Assembly (NCBI GenBank): GCA_038277395.1
Contig: CM076192.1
Span: 195,675,647 to 195,739,646, forward strand
DNA: 64,000 bases
Direction of reading: 5' to 3'
Origin: Dryocosmus kuriphilus
Taxonomy: Eukaryota; Arthropoda; Insecta; Hymenoptera; Cynipidae
A program made the position numbers and the translations under genes. The notes under the pieces were generated by a model. That model saw only the letters and a list, made by a program, of their open reading frames with translations. It made no database searches and was not told the origin of the DNA. The number at the start of each line of letters is the position of its first letter. The first letter of the stretch is position 1. This document shows positions 54,718 through 64,000 of the stretch, piece by piece.

Positions 54718-57700
54718 CAAGCATATCCAAAAGGTCATATTCATTGTCTGTGAGTATATCATCATCGTCGTCAGTAGCGCCAACGTCCAATGCATTGTTT
54801 AGTCGGTAGTGTCCCCACCCAAGTGTGTCTGTGGTTTTGGCGAGTAAGCATCGCTTATCATCATGAAGACTCAGTGCAATTCTTTATTGTTTAATCGTCT
54901 CGACATTGTGTAGTCTTGATATGATGACATAGTGGGTTCTGCTTTGGAATGACAAATTTCTCAGGTCACCGTACTTTTTAAACATGTAGTCGTAGTGAAG
55001 GTCGTACATTAGAATTTTGGAGATATCCAGCACAGAAAACCTTACATAGATCGGCTTGTTAAACAAAACTTCAGTTCCTCTCAGTTCAATCGCAACGATA
55101 TTTTCACTGAAGATTGCTCGACAGTGAAAGTTTGATCGGGCAATGAGGGCTTCTGCTCCATAACTGCCCTCCGACATTGTCACGAGTTTAAAGTCAACGT
55201 ATTTTCGAACGTTCTTCATTGTTTTTCCGTAAAATGCAATATTCATGAGTTTGAAGAGATTCTTTTCAAACTCGTTTTTAGCGTTAGTCCTCAATGCAGT
55301 GTTAAAATCAATGTTACTTTTCAACCATGTAGATTTATTGAATTTCAATACTCTATGAATTTTGACAAGTACCAATCCAAGGGATAATGTATTTTTCAGA
55401 GCACGATAATGGAGAACGTACTTTCGTTTCGGCAGGAAGGTAGTTAGGAACTTCTCCTGGCTGGATCCCTGTGGCCTCGAGTGTTCAGGGCAAAACGGCA
55501 AGTCATTGCGCTTGTCACGAAGTTCCGCGGGATAGTCCAAATCTACTTCCAGAATGTAGCCAAAGGGTGAATCGTCTGGAATGTTAAAATCAAAATTTTG
55601 CAAATTCGTAACCCACTCGAATCCACCGTAAGGGAGGGGCTGTTCCATTGCCCAACCGCACGGGTTATTTACATCTAAACATTCAATGAAGATGATCTCC
55701 CCATCTTTGTTGAACGCTGGCATGTATTTGTTATTGGCAATGGCATAACGGTTGGGACATTGACTTACGCCACCCCTTTTGCCTTGTTCAATCATCAACA
55801 GCATATCCACATCAGACAGGGGTTCTAATCTTACATTTGAATATTTGAGCATGGCATCCCATGTCAAGCAAGTAGTTGTGTAGTAGTGGGCTGGATGCAA
55901 GTCGTAAGCGTCGAGACACTGTTCTCGGAAACTTTCGAAGATATCAGCCAAAGGTAGAGCCGAGTGTCTTGCTGTTAAATGCACACCATAACTGTTGTGC
56001 ATGTGCATAATCTTCGTCCAATATTGCCGACTCATACAGTGTGCTGTAAAATTTTTCTTTTGGTGGAAGCTCCGTTTCATTGAGTCTCTCCCGCGAGTCC
56101 AGGTATTCATAGGTTAGAACACTCTTCCTCGTGAGAAGCTTAATTTTCTCCCTCTCAACACCGGCAAACACTGCAATGACAATTTTTCACTGAGTGAATT
56201 ATGACGCTAACTTCTCTAGGGAAGAGGCCATGAATCTAAATGAATCGACGAATCTAAATTTTATCTGAGATTCCTGAACCGACTTTGTAAAGGAAATGTA
56301 TTTCTCCTTACTGTGCTCAAGAACTTTAACTCTTCCCGCTAATTGTTTGGCAATGTCACGAATGATAAAGTGAGCGTCATAGCCACTCAGATTATAAAAC
56401 ACAACAGGTATGGTGTTTGAGTCATGATATGACAAGTTGCAATGCTCATGCGTAGGACCGCGGTACTCACCTGTCATGTGACAATGATCATGTACCTTTT
56501 TCATTGTAGGATGTAGTGCCTTTTGACAAATGTGACAAGTTTTGGCATCTATAAAGGCCACTTGTTCCCCAAATGTCAATTTCTGCATATGAACTGGAGA
56601 TTCGAAAAGCTTGTCACATTTCTCGGCAGCTTTGTGCAACTGCTCAGCAAACCACTTTGCTGGCTTCACATCGTCCGGATATGACTCTAAAAGGACAGTA
56701 TTTCATCCTAACTGCACTTGAACATATAGCCAATATTTAAGACCTCGTGTCTTTCAAAGACCTCAGTATTCGAGGTTCTTTCTGCTCCTTTATCTTAAAA
56801 ACTAAACTCTGCAATATTCCTCCCGGGTTCTGGAAGTACCACTCAGCAGTCATTTTTTGCACAGACTTCGGTGTGTGCCTCCAGTTTTTCCGCTTTGATA
56901 AAGTAGTGCAAGCACCGGTCACAAATGAACTTTTCTCTGCAATTTTTAGACGTTTCCCTGGGGACTAATCGGGATATATCCTTAATCCATACGTAGAATA
57001 AGATGAGGTTCCTTGGTCCTTCTTCTTCTTCTTCATTTTCTTCTTCTTCACCATCCACAAAAACATGGTCTTCCTCCACACGAAGAAGATTTACGTGCGT
57101 GTCTCTTTCTTTAAAGTTAGGTGAAGACGCACCACTGAGAAGTTATTTTCACTCTTCTTAGTAAGGCCGTAGACATTCACAGAGATTTGGTTCTTCTCCT
57201 CGAATCTTTTCAATTCCTTGAGTGCAACTGGATAACTGATGTCGGAAAAATCCAGTGAATTCTTGTACTGCTGATATTTTCACACGCGATTAGCATGTTC
57301 AATATCGTCAGGTGAGTGTAAGGCTGAGAGCATTGCCCACTTGAAGCACTCATTGTCATAGTCGTTTTATATGTTCACAAAAGCTTTCTTATCCTTGGTC
57401 GAGTGTGGAAGATCATCGTATAAACCTGCTTTCATTGGATTCAGCTTGTTGATGTTGATGAAAGCTTTATTATGGAGTGAAGGTTCCACCCAGAGCCTTT
57501 CTCCTCAAATTCCTCCATTTCTTTGAGGAACGGGTACCTAGCATAGGTTTCAAACCATAATTTTCAATCAATCATATAATATAAGGCTACGTTCTTTGAT
57601 TTAAATTTCTTGTCATCGGGCTTGTCCTTGCCAATTTTTGTATAATAGGCAAGAAGCACAGTGTTTATCATTAGTGATTTATGATGTCGTATATCCATGC

Positions 57701-58121
57701 TCACATGTGAAATAAAAAGACGTTGCCCATCGTCTAAGAAAGCAATAACATCCTTGTGTACTACATTTGCCACTACACACGCGTTAATGCGAGCATTGCA
57801 CGCCTTGTCAACATCTAGCCATTTGACAGGATTATCGGTGTCATCGGACTTTCCTCCTCCTGCTCGCCTCCTCTTATCTAGTAAATCGAAGCGAACTACC
57901 AAGCACGCGAGCTTCTCAATTATATTTAGGCATTTTTTTTTGGCCCAAAGTCTGCGGTGAGATTTTTTTCTTCTCGGTTCTCTCCTAACTATCTACAAAC
58001 AAAGTGAGCACTCGTCTTTCCATTTTTTCACTTTGTCGGGAGGTATACATCCAAACGAGTCCATCAAGCTCAACGCATCCTCTATATTCGGAAAAAGCTT
58101 TACACACTCGTCGAGTATCAT
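54707..58121 (-). pseudogene. Protein-primed family B DNA polymerase (copy 2)
   Basis: As 36250-39665, with the same fragmentation and missing motif C. This copy retains its promoter and right TIR. ATG at 58121 in CAAAATG context. A T-run near 57938 is one base shorter than in copy 1. Confidence 0.85.
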
Positions 58122-58414
58122 TTTGACGGAGTTTTTTGTTCACAGACAAAAAATATCGTTAAAAAAAAACTGCACTGGAGATTTTCTTAATAGTAAAGTC
58201 ACTATCAACAATGTATTTAAAGTCACTATATATAAATGTCCATAACACAAACTGCGCTTCTGGTTTCTTTCAACAGTCCATAACAAACTGCTTTTATGCA
58301 CTTTTCGTTTTGTCTTTAAATGCACTATCCTTATTTCGTCAGAGAAAAGTAAAGTTCGAAAAAACTGCACTGGAGATTTTCTTCGCTCAATGTGAAACAC
58401 TTGAGAGACAACGC

Positions 58415-58535
58415 TGAACCGACTGCACTTCACTCCATTCGCACTTTTATATACCACCTGTCCCCCACCAGATGCTTCGAGAATTCGTTGCATCATCTTG
58501 GGCGACGTTGTGCAATCTAACCTGCTAGAACATTC
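58415..58535 (-). promoter_or_regulatory. PolB promoter with partial HSE in right TIR
   Basis: On the minus strand: CTAGAATGTTCTAGC (GAAnnTTC, third unit imperfect) at about 58535-58524, then TATATAAAAG with TATAAAAG at 58451-58444, then initiator-like TGCAGTC (A at 58424) and TTCAGC (A at 58415). The leader from there to the PolB ATG is about 300 nt and repeats the text AAAATCTCCAGTGCAGTTTTTT twice (58360-58380 and 58165-58187). Only copy 2 has this promoter. Confidence 0.55.
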
Positions 58536-59343
58536 TAGCGCGAGAAATCATTGCATCATGTTGCGCAGCATTGCATCATCTTGACCAACTTGTTGAAACT
58601 TGTCGAAACGTGTCGATTTTAGAACAGTCTCACGCGAATAATGAAGGATGCAAAAAAAACAAAAAACAAAATCTTGAAATTTTGAACATTTTTTAGCCTA
58701 TAATTTGACCAGCCCGAGAGAGTTTCCTCTTCTCCTAAACCCTTTTTTCATATCGCTTACCGTTTTCGAGATATCTGGAAATTTTGAAGAATGCAAAAAA
58801 AATCAGAAAAAAAGCTTGGAAATCTGAAATTTTTTTAAGGCTATCATTTATATTAGGGCGAAAGACTTCACGTTTGTTCGAGTCCCTTTTGCCATAATTC
58901 TTACGGTTTTCCAGATACGAACAATTTTGTGAATTGCAAAAATTTTAGAATTTTGAAAAAATGTTTAGCGCACCAGATAGATTGGCTTGAGAAAGCGTTC
59001 TCATGGAATTAAAATTTTGTCCGTTTTTGCGTAGCTCTTACCGTTTTCGAGATACTACCAACTTTTAAAAATCCAAAAAAAGCAAAAATCTTGGAGTTTT
59101 GAAATTTTTTTAAGGCTATCATTTAGATCAGTCGGAGGAAGTCCCCTTTTTATAAACTCCAAAACTTTGTCCGTTTTTGCGTATCACTTACACTTTTTGA
59201 GATATCTGCAAAAATTTGCAAATCAGCAAAAAAATCTTTGAATTTGAACAAATTCCTTTTTAGTCTACGACTTAGATCAGTCTGAGTAACTTCCCACTTG
59301 TCCCAATCCCTTTTTTCACGTCTCTCTTCGATGTTTGGAAACT
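58520..59343 (-). repeat. Polinton right terminal inverted repeat
   Basis: Inverse of the left TIR with clear divergence (substitutions and indels), about 820 bp, containing the same series of TATCTCGAAAAC-type subrepeats and the same inner TCGACAAGTT/GATGCAATGA segment. Ends TTTGGAAACT at 59343. Confidence 0.85.
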
Positions 59344-59387
59344 TTATTGGGATCAAATTCCCAAATATAAATCCACCATAAAGTCAC

Positions 59388-59632
59388 TGTTCATGGGTAA
59401 AAGTAGAATAAGAACTCACAACGGTAACAATTAACGATGCCGGATTTATTCATTCAAAATGGCTTGTGCATTGCGCGCACAACCGATACAAGTTTTCCCG
59501 GTCACGAACGGCAGCAGAATGAGAGCGTTTCATGGCATGTCGTGACGTCATGCACGTCGGTTACATAGATGGGCGACCTGCCTGCGCGACACGGTTGGAC
59601 ACTCAACTTGAAATAAGAACCTAATCGCTACA
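59388..59632 (-). repeat. Probable gypsy-3 3' LTR
   Basis: On the minus strand a polypurine tract (AACTTGGGGGGAGTAC, 59646-59631 region) is followed by TGTAGCGATTAGG, a typical LTR start. The left end is placed at TGTTCATGGG (59388), giving 245 bp with TG...CA ends and an AATAAA signal (minus strand, near 59450). The left boundary is a guess, since the other LTR lies outside the window. Confidence 0.55.
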
Positions 59633-60137
59633 GTACTCCCCCCAAGTTCGTGTGCAGCGATAACTAATAAGGTATAGAGTAGGTTACGTAATAATAAAAT
59701 CCGAAGCATTCGATGTCGCTATCTTGCTTGTTACATAGGTTCTAAATGCATTATGTATTTAATTTCCGTGAATTGCACAAAGAAAATGCGTGAATACGTG
59801 TGTACTGAAATAAAAGTTACTATATATGCGAGATTACTCTCTGTTACAAATTAGCGAGCGAGTTACAATTTCGTTGCGAACCTCTAAGGTTACTGTCAAA
59901 ACGCAGTTTTCTTTAAAATAAAGTAGAAATATTCTCGGCTTTATCTTTTGCGACAAGAAAGATAAAAAAAGATTACAACCTAATATTGGACCTAGTGTTG
60001 TACATGCTAATTTTTTAATCTAAGCCTGGTTAACGGTACATTTCGTTTCTTACTCGGCTATACTAAGAATTCGTGGAGTTGCATTTACATGAACATCCAT
60101 TTCTAAAAAAAAAGATTAATCTTTCGCGTACAACTTA

Positions 60138-61117
60138 TTATGTCGGACTCGCGAAATGAACTTTCTTAATTCGTGCATAAGTGCGAAGAGGTGTGCTACT
60201 ATTTGCAACGGAAATCACATCTTTTCCTGGTCTTGGATAGTGCTCTACGTCGTCGCGTGCGATGTGAGCTGGCTTGAGGTTTGAAATTGAAACTTTTCGA
60301 GGAAATCGTGCGGATTCGCGGTATAATCGTCATGAAGAACGAACTCTCCTGGTATGCGTAATGTTGTCCCGAAAACGAATTCTGCGGGTGAGGCGCCCAC
60401 GTCCAAAACGTTCGAACGTAATCCCAAAAATACCGTCGACAATACCCGCGACCATTCGTTGTCGACGTTGCACATGATTGCTGCTTTTAGTGATCGGTGC
60501 CATCGCTCTACCATTCCATTGGATGCGGGGTGGTAGGCGGTGGTTCGAATTCTATTGCAGCCGATGAGTTGCAGTAATGCTGCAAACAGTTGGGACTCGA
60601 ATTGGCTGCCCTGATCGGAAGTTAAAGTCTCTGGAGCACCGTATCTCGAGATCCATTGATCTACGAGAGCTCTACACACGGTCACAGCTTCGATATTCTT
60701 GATCGGAATTGCCTCGGGCCATCTAGAGAAGCGGTCTATGACAGTGAAGCAGTATTTGAATCCGTTGCTCTCTGGCAGAGGCCCGACGATATCGATGTGG
60801 ATGTGCTTGAACCGATCGTCCGGCGCCACGATTGCCCCGGGAATCGGGTTAACATGCCTGGACGTCTTTGACTGCTGCGAGTCTAAACAGGTTTTGCACC
60901 ATTGCGAAATGTTTCGTTGCATCGATGGCCACACATAGCGCTGACGAACTAACCTGTCGGTTGCTTTCGGGCCGGGATGGGCCTGTTTGTGGAAAATATT
61001 GAATATGCGTTTGCGCAAAGACAGCGGAACATAAGGTCTAAATTGGAACCTGTAAGTTCGCAATATAACGCGGTGCGATCCGCCCCCCAATATAGTCTCT
61101 TGAAAATAACTGAACAC
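60138..61117 (-). pseudogene. Integrase (gypsy-3)
   Basis: A 290-residue frame holds the zinc-binding domain (HKQAHPGPKATDRL ... WCKTCLDSQ) and a core with all three catalytic acids: HIHIDIVGPLP, TSDQGSQFES and NGMVERWHRSLK. The first frame stops at 60245, and the conserved tail (about 60265-60138, HIARDDVEHYPRPGKDV) continues in another frame to TAA 60138-60140, so one indel breaks the C-terminus. Upstream, the link to RNase H is also frameshifted. Confidence 0.88.
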
Positions 61118-61137
61118 TTAGGGTCGGCTAGCAGCTT

Positions 61138-62766
61138 TTATAACTCATCATCTGTCGCCTGCGCCTGAGCGAGTTCTACCAACCCAATCTCGGTGGAAAT
61201 ACTGACAGATTCCACCCGCACAGGGGGACCTGTGCTTACATCACCGTCTGCGTTAACAATTGACTCGACTCTGGATAGGGAATCGGCCACGATATTTTCG
61301 GGCCCCGGAAGGTACTCGATAGACGTCGTGAACTGGGATATGAATGAGATCTGTCGCTGCTGACGCAAAGAAGATTTTTCGTGGTGTTGTGAAAATGCGT
61401 ATATGAGCGGCTTGTGGCCAGTGATAATCTTGAACATCTGACCCTCGAGAAAATCTCTAAAGTAACGGACTCCTTCGTATACTGCCGTTAGCTTGCGGTC
61501 ATATGTGCTATAAACATGCTGCGTCGGATTAAATTTCCGAGAAAAAAACGCTAGCGGTTGCCAGGAACCGTCTGTCAGCTGTTCCAATGAGGCTCCCATG
61601 CCCGAATTAGAAGCGTCGGTACCCAAACGAGTCTCTGCATCGAGAGAGGGATGGACAAGGGGATTCGCATTAACCAGGCTGTCTTTAACCTTGTTAAACG
61701 CGGCTTCAGTTTCGGGATTCCAAGAAATCTCGCGCTTGTCCTTTTTGCGTGAATCGCAAAGGTAACCATTTAGTGGTGCCTGAGTTTCAGCGGCATGCGG
61801 CATGAAACGCCTGTAAAAGTTTGCCATGCCGAGAAAACGACGAAGCTCACATATGGTCTTCGGCCTCGGAAACTCCGTTATGGCCTTGACCTTTTCGCTG
61901 GTGGGGGAACACCCCTGAGAGTTGATTCGGTAATCGAGAAACTCCAACTAGGGCACGCCATACTGGCATTTTTCTACGTTGACCTGGAGGGCATAGTCTC
62001 TAAGGCGACCGAATACCGCCCTGAGATGTTCCTCGTGCTCAACCTGGTTGGATGACGCCACGAGAATGTCATCAATATACGCCAATACGTAACTTAAATC
62101 CCCGAGCGCACTATCAATGTAACGGTGAAACGTTTGGCTAGCATTCCGGAGACAGAATGTCATTACATTATATTCAAACAGACCGAATGGCGTGATTACG
62201 GCCGTCTTCGGAATATCCTCTGGCGCGATTGGTATCTGATGGTACGCCATCCTTAAATCAATTTTCGAGAAAACCCACTTGTTTTTTAAAATGACTGCGA
62301 AGTCGTGGAGATGCGGTACTGGATAACGATCAGGTATTGTGACGCTGTTCAGCTTGCGGAAATCCCCGCAGACTCGCCATTCACCTGACTTTTTCTTAAT
62401 CATGTGAATGGGCGTGGCCCAAGGGCTGCTTGAGGGCCTGCAAATGCCGTCAGTCAACAGTTTTTTAAATATGGCCTTGGCCGCCACAAGTTTATCCGGC
62501 AGTAACCTGCGTGCTCTCTCCGCCGTCGGCGGTCCCTTAGTTAATATGTCAGGACAAGCATCCGGGCTTGAAATTTTTGGCGCTGGGAATGCTGAAACCA
62601 CCTCCGGAAACGCGGACCAGATCCTCGCGAATGGGTCTGCCTGTCTAACAATGCTAATACCGAGAAGCGATGCATTTTTTAATCTCCCACCAATACTCAA
62701 CCCAGTGACGGCATCCTTGAGGCACGCGGTGTGCAACTCTGGGATCAGGTGGAAATGGGCAAGCAT
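61138..62766 (-). pseudogene. Protease end, reverse transcriptase and RNase H (gypsy-3)
   Basis: 62766-61948 carries the RT: MIKKKSGEWRVCGDFRKLNS, VFSKIDLRMAYHQIPI, ITPFGLFEYNVMTF and the catalytic box LAYIDDILVASS. A single in-frame TAG (61945-61947, after CQYGVP) separates it from 61944-61138, which has the connection (LRRFLGMANFYRRFM) and RNase H (LGTDASNSGMGASLE, SRKFNPTQHVYSTYDRKL, ITGHKPLIYAF, IEYLPGPENIVADSLSR). A further in-frame TAA ends it at 61138-61140. Confidence 0.92.
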
Positions 62767-62868
62767 GTCCGCACCAATGATGGGGTGTGGTAATGCTGCA
62801 ACGAGAAAATTCCAAACAATTGCTCGGCGGAGGCCAAGATTCAGGTTCAGGCGTCTAAATCCGTACGT

Positions 62869-63114
62869 TCATACCTTGGAATCATTAGGCGCCAAGAGAA
62901 CTAAGTCATCAGGCCTTTTTCCGCGCGTCGTGAAGCCGGCCGGAAGGAGTGACACGTCCGAAACGGTGTCGACAAGGTGCAATGTACCTGTCTTTTTGTT
63001 GGTGACGTGGAGGCGTTTCGATTTGGCTAACCCGTTGAACGTCGCCTCCGTGTGCAAGGGTGCAGCTAGTTTTTTTGATCTGTGTCCTTTGGCCACGAGC
63101 ACGGCGAGTTGCAT
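62869..63114 (-). pseudogene. Protease active-site region (gypsy-3)
   Basis: The frame reads RLHVTNKKTGTLHLVDTVSD followed by VSLLPAGF. The retropepsin triad is Asp-Thr-Val where Asp-Thr-Gly is expected, so the flap-side backbone geometry should be disrupted. It overlaps the Gag 3' end and continues, after a frameshift, into the frame starting MLAHFHLIPELHTA. Confidence 0.75.
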
Positions 63115-63980
63115 TTATTTGCGCTGGGGCCATATCTATGATGAAAGCTGCAAAACCCGTTGCGATACTTTTCGCGCGACTGAGATCGGTTCTTTTTACC
63201 GGTGCCTGACTTGGCATCCTTACCATCTGTATGATTGAAGGAGCGGGAATTGCCCCGGTTTGATGCTTTAGCCAGCGGCTGATTGACTTTTTGGAGCTGA
63301 TCTGTAATCGACTGCAGAGCGGCAGCGAGAACGTCTGGTCGTGATACCGAATTAATGCTGCTGCATGGGTACACTTCCTCCTTTTTTTCTAACGTTACGG
63401 CGCACGTCTGTATACTTGAAGGACCGGCAGCCTCGACGATCTTGTCAGCCATTTGTGCCAATTTAGACAACTGGACCACCTCAGATATGGCTAGAATTGC
63501 TCTAGTCGAAGAGGGTAACTGGTCGAAAACGATGCTTCTAAGAACTGCTTCCGTACAGTGCCCGTCGTTTAAATTACGAAGACGCTTTAGCATTAATGAC
63601 GTCTTCCCTTCATATGAAACCTCGCCCTTCAACAGCTGACGTAGTCAAGTCTCCGTTGAAGTGGCGTAAGCGGACATTATTCTCTGTTTAATTGAATCGT
63701 ACAGCCTTTCCGGGGGAGGCTCCGCGGACAATAAGTCTTGGATGTGAGGAATGACTTCCGGATCCAGTGACGCGATGAGATTATGCGCTTTCGTAACTTG
63801 AGTCGTTATGTTAGACTGAGCAAAACTGGACTCTACTATCACGAACCACGATGCGGGGTCGCTTTTGTAAAAACGAGGGATTTTCGGAACCCGATAACTA
63901 TCCACGCGACTCTCTGTTAAACGGCTCAGCTGCTCCGCGAGAGCTGCTATACCGTCAGCCTGCTCCAATTCGTTAGCCAT
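63066..63980 (-). pseudogene. Gag (gypsy-3)
   Basis: ATG at 63980 (MANELEQADGIAALAEQLSR) opens the capsid part, with VPKIPRFYKSDPASWFVIVE and HNLIASLDPEVIPHIQDLL; it stops at 63645. A shifted frame (63632-63066) continues with YEGKTSLMLKRLRNL, VFDQLPSSTRAILAISEV and a basic, Ser-rich tail ending in a Cys/His segment (FCSFHHRYGPSANKCNSPCS). The latter is a nucleocapsid-like zinc motif of the CX3H type seen in some insect Ty3/gypsy Gags. One frameshift joins the two. Confidence 0.85.
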
Positions 63981-64000
63981 GGTTAAACACAGTACAGAAC

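Larger units (their letters stand above)
39701..58156 (+). repeat. 18.45-kb tandem duplication, copy 2
   Basis: Repeats 21248-39700 in direct orientation, with offsets of 18452 at the start, 18459 in the middle and 18456 at the end. Indels noticed relative to copy 1: +1 A near 40365 and 40935; +1 T near 42375; -1 T near 45008; -2 T and +6 bp (GAGTTG-type) near 45356-45380; +1 A near 46331; +2 C near 48575; -1 A near 48833; -1 A near 49381; -2 bp near 51983; -1 T near 57938. After 58156 the sequence continues into the Polinton right end, which copy 1 lacks. Confidence 0.97.
45815..59343. mobile_element. Polinton/Maverick element, full length, copy 2
   Basis: Bounded by terminal inverted repeats starting AGTTTCCAAA (left, 45815) and ending TTTGGAAACT (right, 59343), with length about 13.5 kb. 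The Polinton AG terminal dinucleotide is kept on both sides. The expected 6-bp target duplication is not seen (TATACA left, TTATTG right). All core genes are present and all major ones are disabled. Confidence 0.92.
59388..64000 (-). mobile_element. gypsy-3: Ty3/gypsy retrotransposon, minus strand, 5' LTR outside window
   Basis: Reading leftward from 63980: Gag, protease, RT-RNase H, integrase, about 500 bp of non-coding DNA (59633-60137) and a probable 3' LTR. It is better preserved than gypsy-1 and gypsy-2, but has stops between RT and RNase H and after RNase H, frameshifts in gag and integrase tail, and an altered protease motif. Its 3' LTR begins about 45 bp from the Polinton end. Confidence 0.92.

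Noticed and set aside
58140..58496. 118-codon minus-strand frame in the PolB leader
   Set aside because: It starts upstream of the TATA box and initiator and overlaps the 5' leader with repeated CTCCAGTGCAGTTTTTT text; no domain, and it ends before the PolB ATG.
62408..63238. 276-codon plus-strand frame antisense to gypsy-3
   Set aside because: Shadow of the minus-strand protease/RT coding frame; no independent motif.

Overview
The window looks like arthropod (most likely insect) nuclear DNA: AT-rich, intron-poor, with almost no host genes and a dense pile of transposable elements in several states of decay. The order cannot be fixed from the sequence. The mariner, hAT-type MITE, Ty3/gypsy, RTE-like LINE and Polinton/Maverick content all fit an insect.

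Layout. 1-7140: 3' two thirds of a plus-strand Ty3/gypsy element (gypsy-1: gag end, protease, RT-RNase H, integrase, then an extra zinc-knuckle ORF, a 21-23 bp minisatellite and probable 3' non-coding/LTR DNA). 7310-8300: GC-palindrome repeats and a diverged tandem satellite. 8612-10265: 5'-truncated LINE. 10700-11640: mariner with an internal deletion. 11640-17266: AT-rich repeat sea holding one credible host-type gene, a two-exon secreted peptide at 12912-13263. 17267-24918: minus-strand Ty3/gypsy element (gypsy-2) with 164-166 bp LTRs, split by a hAT-type MITE and by a larger insertion that carries a tRNA-derived SINE-like unit. 27357 onward: a Polinton/Maverick. 59388-64000: a third, minus-strand Ty3/gypsy element (gypsy-3) running off the right edge.

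The dominant structure is a direct tandem duplication of about 18.45 kb: 21248-39700 and 39701-58156. The unit begins inside the insertion in gypsy-2, runs through gag and LTR, a 2.4 kb AT-rich spacer and the left 12.3 kb of the Polinton, and stops in the 5' leader of the Polinton PolB gene. Copy 1 therefore lacks the right terminal repeat; copy 2 continues into it, giving one full-length element (45815-59343, about 13.5 kb). The differences I noticed between copies are all small indels, mostly in homopolymers. The junction carries about 10 bp of imperfect microhomology.

The Polinton keeps a full gene plan: leftward genes for a small protein, an uncharacterised protein, major capsid, penton-like minor capsid, adenovirus-type protease and a PLA2-like minor capsid protein; a compact divergent promoter; rightward packaging ATPase, coiled-coil protein and retroviral-type integrase; then leftward protein-primed PolB. 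Every major gene is disabled (frameshifts, stops, altered catalytic residues, a deletion over PolB motif C), and the lesions are shared by both copies, so the element died before it was duplicated. The most interesting signal is in its promoters: perfect heat-shock-element consensus sites (GAATGTTCTAGAA) lie in the terminal repeat and upstream of a TATA/initiator pair, while structural genes have the same core promoter without such sites.
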